64,000 bases of DNA from Pinirhizobacter sp036499745 (GCF_036499745.1 NZ_DASYDG010000056.1:3737-67736); one strand, 5' to 3'; positions 34,982 to 46,500 are shown, counted from the first letter of the stretch. Translations and numbers: made by a program. The notes: generated from the letters alone by a model not told the origin.

Positions 34982-36661
34982 GTGATCATCGATTACCTCG
35001 ACTCGACGTCGCCCGACGACGTCGAAGCCGACCTGTGCATCGTAGGCGCAGGCGCAGCAGGGATCGCTATCGCCCGTAGCTTCATCGGCACCACCATCCG
35101 CGTATGCTTGGTGGAGGGTGGTGGCATCGCGGGCGAGGAACGCAGCCAGTCACTGTACAACGGTGAATCAATCGGCTCCACACCCTTTGATACTTCAAGT
35201 TCCCGCATGCGTGTGTTCGGCGGCAGCTGTAAGTTGTGGGGTGGCGGATGTATCACATTCTCACGGCACGACCTTGAGCCGCGCGACTGGGTTCCCGACT
35301 CCGGCTGGCCGCTCGATTACGATGAACTGGAGCCCTGGTACGGGCAAGCCCGCAACTACCTGGGCATCGATGCGCACGATTTCACCGACGGCAGCTTCCT
35401 GACGCCCCCTGCGCGCACGCCCTGCAGCTTCGACGAAGACACGTTGGTGAACCCGGTGTTCGCGCGCAGCCCGATGTTCTTCGGCGAGCACTACCGCGCG
35501 CAACTGGATGCCGCGGAAAACATCATGGTGGTGCTGCATGCCAACCTGATGTCGCTCGAGGCCACGCCCGATGGTGCCTCGGTGGACCACGCCCGTATCG
35601 GCAGCATGGACGGACGCCGTGGCCGCGTCACTGCGCGCCAGTATGTACTGGCTGCCGGCGGTATCGAGAATGCACGACTGCTGCTGCTCTCCGATTCCGT
35701 TTCCCCGGACGGGCTTGGCAATGCGCATGGTCTGGTTGGCCGTTATTTCATGGATCACCCCAGCGGCAAGCTGGGTGTGGTCGCCACCGACGATCCCGAC
35801 GCCCTCACCCGCCCCTACGAGCGCCACATAGGCAAGGACCCGGCGCCGGTATCTTCCGAGATTGCCCTGTCGGCCCAGGCCCAGCGCGACCACCGGATGC
35901 TCGCCGGCCGCGTGCACCCCTTCCCGATCGAAGGAAAAATACCTTTCGGCGTGCGTGCCTTGCGCGAATTCCGTGCCGCCTTGAAACCACCCGTGCGCGA
36001 CGAGGCCGAACGCCTGGAGATACGCATGTGCGAAATCATGCGCAACGGTCCGATGCTGGCCACGGCCACGCCTGCGGGCACACCGAACCTTGGCATGCTG
36101 GCGTTACGCGTGGGGTTGGGCACCGGAGACATCGTGCGTGCGTTCGCCAAGAAGCTCGCTGATCGCCCAACCGTGCGCAGCAACCATGTGGAGCTGATCG
36201 GCTATTTCGAGCAGGCACCCAACAGCGACAGCCGCATCATGCTGGGCAGCGACACCGACGCCCTGGGCTTGCGCAAGGTGAGCGTGGACTGGCAACTCTC
36301 GGCCATCGACCGACATACCATCCGCACTGCAGCGCGCCTGTTTGGCGAGCAACTGGCGCGCGCCTGCAACGGCCGTTTCGAACCCGAACCCTGGGTTCAT
36401 GCCGAAGACGACGCGCCGCTGCCGGTGCACGGCACGGCGCACCACCTGGGTACCACGCGCATGGCAACGCGGGCCGAAGAAGGTGTGGTAGACCGCGACT
36501 GCCGTGTCCACGGCATGAGCAACCTGCACGTGGCTGGAAGTTCGGTATTCCCCACCGGGGGATGGGCCTTTCCCACGTTCACGATCGTCGCCCTGAGCCT
36601 GCGCCTGGCCGCACAGCTGCAGGTCTTGCTTGCCGATTGCAGCGTAACGGCCATCGTCTAG
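34982..36661 (+). CDS. GMC-family FAD oxidoreductase
   Basis: 559 residues from a GTG. The FAD-binding fold is DLCIVGAGAAGIAIARSF, and FGGSCKLWGGGCITFS is the GMC sub-signature. The C-terminal end has GTAHHLGTTRMATRAEEG then NLHVAGSSVFPTGGWAFPT with the catalytic-base histidine region. The family oxidises alcohols, often sugars, or cholesterol-type substrates. The substrate here is unknown; a saccharide or a peptide intermediate is suggested by its place between sugar enzymes and the PPTase. It precedes the PPTase gene by 4 bases. Confidence 0.87.
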   Translation: MIIDYLDSTSPDDVEADLCIVGAGAAGIAIARSFIGTTIRVCLVEGGGIAGEERSQSLYNGESIGSTPFDTSSSRMRVFGGSCKLWGGGCITFSRHDLEPRDWVPDSGWPLDYDELEPWYGQARNYLGIDAHDFTDGSFLTPPARTPCSFDEDTLVNPVFARSPMFFGEHYRAQLDAAENIMVVLHANLMSLEATPDGASVDHARIGSMDGRRGRVTARQYVLAAGGIENARLLLLSDSVSPDGLGNAHGLVGRYFMDHPSGKLGVVATDDPDALTRPYERHIGKDPAPVSSEIALSAQAQRDHRMLAGRVHPFPIEGKIPFGVRALREFRAALKPPVRDEAERLEIRMCEIMRNGPMLATATPAGTPNLGMLALRVGLGTGDIVRAFAKKLADRPTVRSNHVELIGYFEQAPNSDSRIMLGSDTDALGLRKVSVDWQLSAIDRHTIRTAARLFGEQLARACNGRFEPEPWVHAEDDAPLPVHGTAHHLGTTRMATRAEEGVVDRDCRVHGMSNLHVAGSSVFPTGGWAFPTFTIVALSLRLAAQLQVLLADCSVTAIV

Positions 36662-36665
36662 TCCG

Positions 36666-37442
36666 ATGTTCGCCGTCAACACTTTGCGCGAGGCTGGCCT
36701 CGCCAGGCCCCGGGCCGGCGAAGCCCTGGTGCTGCTGGCGTCCTCAACGGACTTTGCCGGGGACTTCGACCAGGCGCGCATGGCGCTTGACGACGCTGAG
36801 CATTCGCGCGCCGGACGTTTCCGCTTCGCCCGTGATGCCGATACTTATATCCTGGCCCATGCACTGTGGCGCAGCGCGTTGTGCCTGGTGCTTGGCATGC
36901 AGCGCCCTCCACTGGTCTTTACCGAGGCCGGGCAACCGGTGCTGCCGGGCACGGGGATGGCCACCAGCCTCAGCCATACGGGCCGCTTCATCGCCATCGC
37001 CTTGACCCAAGCCGATACCGTTGGCGTGGACATCGAGCGCGATCCACCGCGAATGCAGCTGCACGCGCTGGCTCCGTCGATCTGCACGCCGCGCGAGCAC
37101 GCAGTAGTGATGGCACTACCCGCCGATGCGCGCGAAGGCGCCCTGCTCGCCCTGTGGACGCGCAAGGAAGCGCTGTTGAAAGCCTACGGCACGGGCTTGC
37201 GCCTGGATCCTGCCACCATCGATGCGGATGTAGAGATGGATCTCGCCCGCGCCAGCCATGCCACGCTGCGTATCCATGCGCTCGATACAGGGCCGGGTCT
37301 TAAGGGGGCGCTTGCCGCCCCCGTGCAGGTGGACACGGTAACCACCTTGCCCTTGGCCAGGGTACTGGCCATGTCTATCACCCCGGATGGCCTATCCCGC
37401 TCTTACGTCCAGCCAATAGCGCCGGGCAGCTCGCACGCGTAG
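36666..37442 (+). CDS. 4'-phosphopantetheinyl transferase (Sfp-type)
   Basis: 258 residues. The family motifs are GVDIERDPPR (Mg/CoA binding) and WTRKEALLKAYGTGL with the conserved W-x-x-K-E-A. It also has SLSHTGRFIAIALTQADTVGVDIE. It transfers the phosphopantetheine arm of CoA onto carrier-protein serines. It lies 3 kb before the NRPS-PKS genes, so the three carrier types at S720, S1716 and the two in the second synthetase are its natural substrates. It probably forms an operon with the upstream GMC gene. Confidence 0.9.
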   Translation: MFAVNTLREAGLARPRAGEALVLLASSTDFAGDFDQARMALDDAEHSRAGRFRFARDADTYILAHALWRSALCLVLGMQRPPLVFTEAGQPVLPGTGMATSLSHTGRFIAIALTQADTVGVDIERDPPRMQLHALAPSICTPREHAVVMALPADAREGALLALWTRKEALLKAYGTGLRLDPATIDADVEMDLARASHATLRIHALDTGPGLKGALAAPVQVDTVTTLPLARVLAMSITPDGLSRSYVQPIAPGSSHA

Positions 37443-37505
37443 TTTTCTCCACACTGCCGGCGGGTTCGAAAAGCCCTTCCCGCGGCATCCCCTGGGGACT
37501 TCCGC

Positions 37506-38906
37506 ATGCTTCGTTTCCTGCGACAGCAATTCGTACGTTGGCTCCTGCTCCTGGGTGTCAGCGAATTCCTCCTGCTGGCGGCCGCGTTGAACCTGGCCAC
37601 CTACCTGCGCTTCTTCCTGAGCCCGGACGATCTTGCGACCTACGCCACGGCGCTGCCGCAGCGATCGCTCCTGTTCGCCGGCGTCGTGTTCGTCACCATG
37701 GCGGCGCTGGGCCAATACCGCGCGCACCTTCGCAGCAGCTGGATCGGTCTGGTCGCACGCCAGGCACTTGGCTTCGGCATGGGCGGCCTGGCGCTGGTAG
37801 TGGTGTTCTACCTGCTACCGCAGGCCTACCTCGGTCGCGGTGTACTCGGCATGGCGTTGCTGATCGGCTTCGTACTACTGGCGGCTTTCCGCACCCTGTT
37901 CATGCGTCTGGTGGAAGTGGACGCCTTCAAGCGCCGTGTGCTGATCCTGGGTGCCGGCCAGCGCGCCGGGCAGATCCACAACCGCATGCGCCGCCGCGCC
38001 GATCGCCGCGGGTTTTTCGTAGTCGGCTACATCCGTGGCTGTCATGAGGAAAGCGTGGTGCCCGACGACTACATCCTGCATCGCACTGGTTCGCTGCGCG
38101 AGCTATGCCGACGCCAGCAGGTGGATGAGATCGTGGTGGGCGTGGACGACCGCCGCGGCAACCTGCCGATGGATGACCTGCTTGACTGCCGCCAGGCGGG
38201 CGTGACGGTGACCGACCTCACCACCTTCGTTGAACGGGAATCCGGCCGCGTGCAGCTGAACCTGCTCGACCCGTCGTGGCTGGTGTTTTCAGGCGGGTTC
38301 AACGCCACGCCGCTGAACCTGCTGCTCAAGCGCGGCTTCGATGTGGTGATGGCCACCGGGATGATCCTTGTACTGTGGCCGTTGATGCTGCTTACCGCCC
38401 TGGCCATCCGCCTGGAGTCGGGCAAGGGACAGCCCATTCTTTATCGGCAGGAACGCGTTGGCGAACACGGCCGCACGTTCTGGCTGTACAAGTTCCGCAG
38501 CATGCGCACGGACGCCGAGATGGACGGCGTGGCGCGCTGGGCCACCAAGAATGATGACCGCGTCACCCGCGTCGGGCGCGTCTGCCGCAAGCTGCGTTTC
38601 GACGAACTGCCGCAGTTGTGGAACGTGCTCAAGGGTGAAATGAGCATTGTCGGGCCACGCCCGGAACGTCCGCAGTTCGTGGCCGACCTCGCCATCAAGA
38701 TCCGCTATTACGGTCTGCGGCACTCGCTGAAGCCCGGACTTGCCGGTTGGGCGCAGCTTTCGTACCCGTACGGCGCCTCGGAAGAAGATGCCGCCGAAAA
38801 GCTCAAGTACGATCTTTTCTATGTCAAGAACCACAACTTGTTCCTTGACCTGGTGATCCTGGTAGAGACGTTCGAGATCGTGCTGTTCGGCCGCGGCGCG
38901 CGCTGA
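37506..38906 (+). CDS. Undecaprenyl-phosphate sugar transferase, EpsB/XrtA-system type
   Basis: 466 residues. Four N-terminal transmembrane helices (from WLLLLGVSEFLLLAAALNLA) precede a cytoplasmic Rossmann-like domain (VLILGAGQRAGQI). A further helix (GFDVVMATGMILVLWPLMLL) leads into the bacterial sugar transferase domain, which has YKFRSMRTDAEMDG, RKLRFDELPQLWNVLKGEMSIVGPRPE. It initiates repeat-unit assembly by moving a sugar-1-phosphate to the lipid carrier. The sequence resembles the TIGR03013-type initiating transferase seen in XrtA/PEP-CTERM exopolysaccharide loci; no exosortase is in this window. Confidence 0.88.
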   Translation: MLRFLRQQFVRWLLLLGVSEFLLLAAALNLATYLRFFLSPDDLATYATALPQRSLLFAGVVFVTMAALGQYRAHLRSSWIGLVARQALGFGMGGLALVVVFYLLPQAYLGRGVLGMALLIGFVLLAAFRTLFMRLVEVDAFKRRVLILGAGQRAGQIHNRMRRRADRRGFFVVGYIRGCHEESVVPDDYILHRTGSLRELCRRQQVDEIVVGVDDRRGNLPMDDLLDCRQAGVTVTDLTTFVERESGRVQLNLLDPSWLVFSGGFNATPLNLLLKRGFDVVMATGMILVLWPLMLLTALAIRLESGKGQPILYRQERVGEHGRTFWLYKFRSMRTDAEMDGVARWATKNDDRVTRVGRVCRKLRFDELPQLWNVLKGEMSIVGPRPERPQFVADLAIKIRYYGLRHSLKPGLAGWAQLSYPYGASEEDAAEKLKYDLFYVKNHNLFLDLVILVETFEIVLFGRGAR

Positions 38907-38913
38907 CGATGGC

Positions 38914-39633
38914 TCAGTCGGGCTCACCGTGCGGCCGGGTGCTGGCCGCCTTGAGTGAATGGAAGGGCGAGCTGTACCAGTCCACCAGCTGGTCCCGCTC
39001 GAAACGCACCCATGATGGTCCATATTCCCAGCGATCACCGTGTACGGCGGTGGGGTCGCCCTCGATCGAGCGTACGTCTTCCTGTGTCATGCCCACCGCC
39101 AACTGCGGTGCCGGCACGGCGGGCTCGGACGTCTCGGCCGCGGCTAGCGGTGGCGTCCTGGTATCGCCCCCCGGTGTCGAATCGATCGGCCCCACGCCCC
39201 ACGCGATCAGTGCGATCACCACCAGCGCCACGATCGCCAGCAACATCGGGCGGGGCGTATGCGTGACGCGCTCACGGCGCGGCGGCAGCGGACTGGGTGC
39301 GACAGGCTCTGCCGGTGAGGTGTCGGTCGACGCCGAGCGCGCACCAACGGGTGCGCCGGGCAGCCGGCCATGCCTGCGGTGGAAATCCATGGCCGCGTTG
39401 TACTGGATAACCAGGCGACCGAAGCGTTCGTGGTCTTCCGGTGCGGCCGCGTCATTGCGATCCGGATGCAGGACGGAAACGTGGCGGCGGTACGCCTGTT
39501 TGAAGTCGGCGAGCTTGCATCCCGGCGACAAGCCAAGCTGGCGATACAACGCGAGGAAATCGGTCTCGACGGCCAAGCCAGCTCCCATGCGGTCCGGTGG
39601 CAGGTGCCACGACGTCCATGCGTCCATGCCCAT
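38914..39633 (-). CDS. Membrane-anchored J-domain protein with BamE/SmpA-like tail
   Basis: 239 residues. The N-terminal J-domain spans ~ residues 20-75 with the HPD motif (RHVSVLHPDRND). A proline-rich linker, one transmembrane helix (MLLAIVALVVIALIAWGVG) and a C-terminal domain follow: LAVGMTQEDVRSIEGDPTAVHGDRWEYG, which has the GMT(x)nV(x)nGxP pattern of SmpA/BamE-type outer-membrane assembly domains. It probably recruits DnaK to the membrane. It is encoded opposite to the surrounding operon and overlaps nothing. Start sites at 39663, 39627 and 39588 are alternatives. Confidence 0.75.
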   Translation of the reverse strand: MGMDAWTSWHLPPDRMGAGLAVETDFLALYRQLGLSPGCKLADFKQAYRRHVSVLHPDRNDAAAPEDHERFGRLVIQYNAAMDFHRRHGRLPGAPVGARSASTDTSPAEPVAPSPLPPRRERVTHTPRPMLLAIVALVVIALIAWGVGPIDSTPGGDTRTPPLAAAETSEPAVPAPQLAVGMTQEDVRSIEGDPTAVHGDRWEYGPSWVRFERDQLVDWYSSPFHSLKAASTRPHGEPD

Positions 39634-39661
39634 GCCCCGCCCGCGGGCGCTAGCGTCGCGC

Positions 39662-40429
39662 ATGCTCAACGCCAGCGCAAGGTGTTTGCTGGCTTTTCTC
39701 ATCCTGGGGTGCTCCACCATGATCGCCTCGCCGCTGCATGCCGCACCCGTACTCGGTGCACACACCCTGCTCGCCCACGGCGAAGGCCTGGGTGCCAGCC
39801 CCACCACCACCGACCCGATCGACACCGAGCCGGGCAGCACCCTGCTGGTAATGAACGGCGGCTATGCCAGCAACGCAGACACACCCAGTGACAATTACGG
39901 AAATCGTTTCAAATCACTGCAGCGCGCCGTCGCCTTCGGCAACGGCTACGACCGGTTCAATGTGTCCAGCTATATCGTCACTGGGGCCAAGGGCGGCCAG
40001 GGCCACAAGGTGACCTTCGCCAAACGCGGCGAACCGAAAGGCGAAATTTCAGTGCCCTTCATGGAAATCCGCGGTGGCGTGGTGAAGGACATCGCCCAGA
40101 CCTACGCCGAACCTGCCTTGCAGCTGACCAGCGGCAAGGTAACCACGACCGGGCCTGCCTTGCTGGTGGCCTTCTGGTGGGGCGACGGCGGGGTCAAGCG
40201 CATGACCGCCGAGCCTGGCGATGGTTTCGCCATCGTCGACAGTTTCCTGAAGCTTCCCGACGAAAGCGGCGTGCAGTGTGCCGTGGCCTCGCGCAGCGTG
40301 GACACCGCCGGCACCTACAGCGTTACCTGGACCGGCGCGCCGGTGCAGGGCGCCATTCTCTGGCTGATTGCCTTCCAGGCATTGCCGGGCACGCCGGACG
40401 CACCGCCTTCGGTAGCCCGCGCGCACTAG
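39662..40429 (+). CDS. Secreted/lipoprotein of unknown function
   Basis: 255 residues. The N-terminus MLNASARCLLAFLILGCSTMIASPLHA is a signal sequence. ILGC resembles a lipobox, but AFLILGC is not perfect and cleavage after LHA is also possible. The mature part is rich in beta-strand patterns (GSTLLVMNGGYASNADTPSDNYG, HKVTFAKRGEPKGEISVPFMEI, TYSVTWTGAPVQGAILWLIAF). I do not recognise the family. It is divergent from the J-domain gene (29 bases apart) and lies 134 bases before the giant synthetase gene. Its place suggests a role in the same locus, but that is inference. Confidence 0.7.
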   Translation: MLNASARCLLAFLILGCSTMIASPLHAAPVLGAHTLLAHGEGLGASPTTTDPIDTEPGSTLLVMNGGYASNADTPSDNYGNRFKSLQRAVAFGNGYDRFNVSSYIVTGAKGGQGHKVTFAKRGEPKGEISVPFMEIRGGVVKDIAQTYAEPALQLTSGKVTTTGPALLVAFWWGDGGVKRMTAEPGDGFAIVDSFLKLPDESGVQCAVASRSVDTAGTYSVTWTGAPVQGAILWLIAFQALPGTPDAPPSVARAH

Positions 40430-40563
40430 CCCATACGGCCTAGATGATGTCCCGCGCCGTCGCGGCAACGTTACCGGCATCGCAACCTACTCCTTACGGC
40501 CATGCCGTTTGACGACTGAACTGCATATGGAAGCCCGCGTGCGCGCCCTCGACACTAGGCTGC

Positions 40564-43500
40564 ATGCCGCACGCGCGAGAGGGGATGACCAAGGTGCCAA
40601 CCACAACCACCGCGCCAGCGACCGAATTGACGTCGCCCCTGTTCGACGTACTGCCTCCCGCCGCCCTGGGTGCAGCGCCCTCGCATCTTGAACTCACCCT
40701 CGACCCGGTCGTGGTCACCGCCATCGACGACGCATCGGCCCGACCCGGGTGGTCCGCCACGACGCAGCTCCGTCGCGCCCTGGCGGCGGTGGATGCCGCG
40801 CTCACCGGTGCCGACGGCCTGTCCTCGGGCGAAGCCGGCGACGACGCATCGGGAGCCTGGTCGGTAGCTGATGGCCAGTCCACCCGTGATGCATCAAGCA
40901 TATGGACACTTCACGGTGATCAGCTGCGTGTGGACTACCGCGCTCCCTTCGGCGACGAGGCCGCACTGATCATGGCACGGGCCACCGTGCACGCCTTGCG
41001 CGAACTCAGCGCCAGCGATGTTGCGCCGGAGGCGTTGGACATCGTCGATCCGGCCGAGCGCGCCCTGATGCTGGGCCAGTGGAACCGGACCACCGTGGCC
41101 CGCCAGGTTACCGATACCGTCCACGGCCTGTTCTCACGGATAGCACGCGAACACGCAGCGTCCATCGCCATCGAGGAAAGCGACCGCGCCATCACCTACG
41201 CCGAGCTTGACGACCAGGCCAACCGCGTGGCGGGCGCGCTCATCGCCCGCGGTGTGGGCGTGGGGCAGTGTGTGGCGCTGCTGATGGATCGCTCCGCCGA
41301 TGCCATCGTGGCATTGCTGGGCGTACTCAAGGCCGGTGCCGCCTACCTGCCACTCGACCCCCTGCAGCCCGCCGGCCGCCTTGCCTTCGTCGCCAACGAT
41401 GCCAAAGCGGCGTTGATCGTGCGTGCCGAGGGCAGTGAGCCGCTGGCGGGGGCCGACGCGCCAGTGGTTTCGCTGGCGGGCCTGTTCGAAGGCGAACTGC
41501 TGCCGACACCCGTGGTGTTCGGCAACGCGCTGGCTTATGTGATGTACACCTCAGGCTCCACCGGAACGCCCAAGGGCGTGGAAATTCCCCATCGCGGGAT
41601 CATCCGCCTGGTACGCGGCGTGGATTACGTCGACTTCGGCATGGCGCCGCGCATGTTGCACGCCGCGCCCCTCGGCTTCGATGCCTCGACCCTGGAGATC
41701 TGGGGCGCACTGCTGAACGCAGGCACAGTGATCGTGCACCCGGAGAAGATTCCTACCGGCGCGGGCCTGGCCGCCACCATTCGCCATCACGATGCCAGGA
41801 TCGCCTGGCTGACGGCAGCCCTCTTCAACGCAGTGGTCGATGAAGACCCCACGCACCTGCGCGGACTGGGGCAACTCCTGACCGGTGGCGAAGCGCTGTC
41901 GCCGAACCATATCCGCAAGGCCTACGCCGCGCTCGACGAGATCGTGCTGATCAATGGCTACGGCCCCACCGAGTGCACCACCTTCGCCACCACCTGGCGC
42001 ATCCCGCGTGATCTTGCCGATACCGTTGCCTCCATTCCCATCGGCCGGCCGATCGCCGACACCACGCTCTACGTGCTTGGCGCGCGTGGCCAGATGCTGC
42101 CGGTGGGTGCGATCGGTGAACTGTATATCGGCGGTGCAGGCGTTGCCCGCGGTTATCTGGCCAGGCCCGAGCTCACCGCCGAGCGTTTCGTTCCCGATAC
42201 GCAGGGCCCGGGCAGCGGCCGCTTGTACCGGACTGGCGACCTGGTGCGCTGGCTCGCCGATGGCAGCATCGAATTCATCGGCCGCGCCGACGGCCAGGTG
42301 AAGATCCGTGGCTATCGCATCGAAGTAGGCGAAATCGAAGCTGCGTTGCTGCGCCTGGATGGCGTTCGCGCCTGCGCCGTGGTGCCGATGGATGATCGCG
42401 GCCAGAAGCGCCTGGTGGCCTACTATGTGGCATCGAAACCGTCCGCGGATGCGCGCAGCCTGCGCGCTTCGCTGGCCGAAACCCTCCCCGACTTCATGCT
42501 GCCCTCGGCCTGGATGCGGCTGGATGCCTTGCCGATCACGGCCAACGGCAAGCTCGACCGCCGCGCCCTGCCCGCACCCGATGCCGGCCGGCCGGAACTT
42601 GCCGACGACTACATGCCCGCCAATGGCCAGACGGAAGCCAGGCTTTGCGCGATCTTCGCGGAAATCCTGGGCATCGAAAGCGTTGGCCGCAACGACCACT
42701 TCTTCGACCTAGGTGGTAATTCCCTGCTGGCGGTAAAGACTCTGGCGCGGGTCCACGCAGAGCTTTCCACCCGGCCGAGCATCGTCGACTTCTTCGGTGA
42801 GCCCACGCCAGCCGCCCTTGGAGCGTTGATCGATGGCGTGGTGGCGCAAGCAATCCCACCGGTAACCAGTGCCGGTGCAGCGCTTGCCGAGCCCATCGCC
42901 ATCATCGCCATGGCCGGCCGTTTCCCCGGCGCGCGCAATGTCGAGGCCTTCTGGGAGAATCTCTGCGAAGGCCGCGAGTCGATCACCTTTTTCGGCCCCG
43001 GTGAGCTGGATCCGGCCATCAGCGATGCCGACATCAACGAGCCGAGCTACGTGGCCGCGCGCGGCATCATTGACGGTGTGGAAGACTTCGACGCCGGCTT
43101 CTTCGGCATGTCGCCGCGCGAAGCCGAACTCACCGACCCGCAGCAGCGTGTTTTCCTCGAGCTGTGCTGGGAATGCCTGGAGCGCGCCGGCCACGTGCCC
43201 GACAACGCCGGCGGCACGGTCGGCGTATTCGCCGGCATGCACAATGCCACTTATTTCCAGAAACACCTCGCCCATCGCCCGGACCTCATCGACAAGCTCG
43301 GCGCGTTCCAGGTGATGCTGGCCAACGAGAAGGATTACATCGCCACGCGCGTGGCGCACAAGCTCAACCTCAATGGCCCGGCGGTGAGCCTGAACACCGC
43401 CTGCTCTACCTCGCTGGTGGCGATCTGCCAGGCGTTTGATGCGTTACGCCTGGGCCATTGCGATATGGCGCTGGCCGGCGGCTCATCGATCGCCTGCCCT

Positions 43501-46500
43501 CCGCGCAGCGGCTACGTGGCGCAGGAAGGCTCCATGCTTTCGCCCGACGGCCATACGCGAAGTTTCGACATCGGTGCCCAGGGCACGGTGTTCAGTGATG
43601 GATCGGCCGTGGTGCTGCTCAAGCGACTGGCCGACGCCCTGCGTGACGGCGATCCGATCATCGCGGTGATGCGCGGTGGCGCGGTAAACAACGATGGCGG
43701 CATCAAGGCAAGTTTCACCGCACCAAGTGCCGCCGGCCAGGCCGCGGTCATTACGCGGGCGCTGGACGTCGCAGGCGTCGATGCGCGCTCGATCTCCTAC
43801 GTCGAGACACATGGCACGGCCACGCCGCTTGGCGACCCGATAGAAATCGAAGGCTTGTCGCGCGCTTACCGCCGGTACACGAAAGACGCCGCTTTCTGCG
43901 CCATCGGATCGCTCAAATCCAACGTCGGCCACCTGGTGATGGCTGCCGGTGCTGCCGGGGTCATCAAGACGGCACTGTCGCTAGCCACGCGCCAGCTCCC
44001 GCCGTCATTGCATTTTACCGCGAACAATCCGCGGCTGGGCCTTGAGGGCTCACCTTTCGTCGTCAACGGTGCGCTGCGCGAATGGACCTGCGATGGCGTG
44101 CTCCGCGCAGGTGTCAGTTCCTTCGGCGTAGGCGGTACCAACGCCCATGCCATCCTGGAGGAAGCGCCGGCCCGCGAGGCCTCTACACAGGCTGAAGGCC
44201 CGCAGTTGCTGGTGCTTTCAGCACGAAGCGAGGCTGCGCTACAGGCCGCCGTGCTGAACCTTGGTGACCATCTGGCGATGGATCCTGCGATAAATCTCGC
44301 CGATGCCGCGCATACCCTGGCCGTTGGACGCAAAGTGTTCGCCCACCGTACCCACGTGGTGGCGGCCGACGCCACGGAAGCCGTCGAGCGGCTTGCCGCG
44401 GCGACGTTCCGCAAAGCGGCGGCCCAGGAACCAGGCATCGTTCTCATGTTCCCGGGTCAGGGCTCGCAGTACGCGGGCATGGGCCGGGCCCTGCATGCCA
44501 CCGATGCCGCCTTCCGCGACGCCCTCGATGCCTGTGCACAGGCGCTGCAGGAAGAACTGGGCTTCGACCTGCGCGAACGCATGTTCGCCGATGATGTCGA
44601 TGCGCTGCGGGAAACGGGCCTGACCCAGCCGGCAACCTTCGCCATCGAATATGCCCTGGGCCGCGCCTGGATGGCGCGCGGCATCAAGCCTGTGGCCATG
44701 CTCGGCCATAGCGTCGGGGAATTCACCGCCGCGGTCCTGGCAGGGGTGATGAGCCTGGAGGACGGCGCACGCCTGGTAGCCCGCCGGGGCCGCATGATGC
44801 AAGCGCTACCCGCCGGCAACATGCTGTCGGTGAAGATGGCCGCGGCCGATCTCGAACGGATGCTGTCGCCGGCTCTGTCGCTGGCAGCGGAAAATGCCCC
44901 CACCGCTTGCGTGGTGTCGGGACCTGCCGATGCCATCGCCCAACTGCAATCGCGGCTTGAGGCCGACGGCGTGGCTTGCCGCGCCCTGCATACCTCCCAC
45001 GCTTTCCACTCATCGATGATGGATCCGGCGCTCGGTCCCTTCGCCGCCGAAGTGGCGGCGATCCGCCTTGCGACGCCATCGATCCGCATGGTTTCCACCC
45101 TGACCGGCGACACCCTCACCGACGCGGAGGCAATCTCGGCCGACTACTGGACGCGCCACCTGCGCGGCACGGTGCGCTTCTCAAGCGCCGTGGCAAGCCT
45201 GCTGGAGGAACCGGGCCTCGTCTTCGTCGATGCAGGTCCCCGCGGCACCCTGGGTTCACTCACGCGCATGCAGAAAGCTGCCCGGGGCCGTGTTGTCGTA
45301 GCCAGCCTTGGCGACACACCCGCCGGCGAACAGGCAGCGTGGCTGGATGCTGCCGGCTCGCTATGGGCCGCCGGCGTGTTCCTGGACATCGCCAGCCTTG
45401 ATACGCGCGCGTGCAAACAGCGCATCCGTCTTCCCACCTATCCCTTCGAACGCAAGCGCCACTGGGTGGATGCCATCCCTGCGCTTCGCACTTCCCTTGA
45501 GGCTGCGTCCATCCCGGCCGCCATTCTCGTTCCCGCCCCGATTGCCCTCCCGGAGCCCGTCATGTCTGTCCAGAATTCGCAGCCGAACACCTCGCCCGGT
45601 CGCGCCAGCCGCCTTATCGGCCAGCTCACCGCCCTGTTCGAGGACGTCTCCGGCGCCGACATGGACGACGTGGATCCGACATCAAGCTTCATGGAACTGG
45701 GTCTGGACTCACTGTCCCTGACGCAGGTGGCATTGCAACTGCAGAAAACCTTTGCGCTGAAGATCACCTTCCGCGAACTGATGGAGTCGTGCCCGACCTT
45801 CGACAGCCTGGCCAGGCACATCGACCGCCTGCTGCCACCGGAAGCCGCGCCCGCCGTCGCAGCGGCAGCCGCCGCGCCCACCGCCAGCGTCACTGGGCCA
45901 GCCGCCGCGATGGCGATGTCCGCGGCATCGATGCCAGCCGCAGCCAGCGGCAACCTGGTGCAGGACGTGATTGCCCAACAGATGGCCATCATGCAGCAGC
46001 AATTGGCCCTGCTCGCCGGTGCACCGATGGCGGCCCCGGCGGTCGTAGCCGCGGCGCCGGTGGCCACCGCGCCCGTACAAGCCGCTGCGGCACCCGCCGC
46101 GAGTGCCGCTTCGGCTGCGATGTTGAATACCCCCGCCCCGGCCGCCAACGACGGCCAGGACGAAGAGGCCGCGCTCGCCCACACAAGCTACGACGTCAAG
46201 AAGGCCTTCGGCGCCATCGCCCGGATCCACTCAGGCCACACCGAACTCACCGCGCGCCAGCGCGCGCGCCTGGAAGCCTTCACCCGCCGCTACATCGAAC
46301 GCACCAAGGCATCCAAGGCGTACACCCAGGAACATCGCGATCACCTGGCCGACCCGCGCGTGGTCAACGGCTTCCGTCCCTTGTTGAAGGAGATCATCTA
46401 CCAGGTGGTGGTGGGTAAATCCAAAGGCTCACGGGTATGGGACCTGGACGGCAACGAATATGTCGATGCCCTCAATGGCTTCGGCATGAACCTGTTCGGC

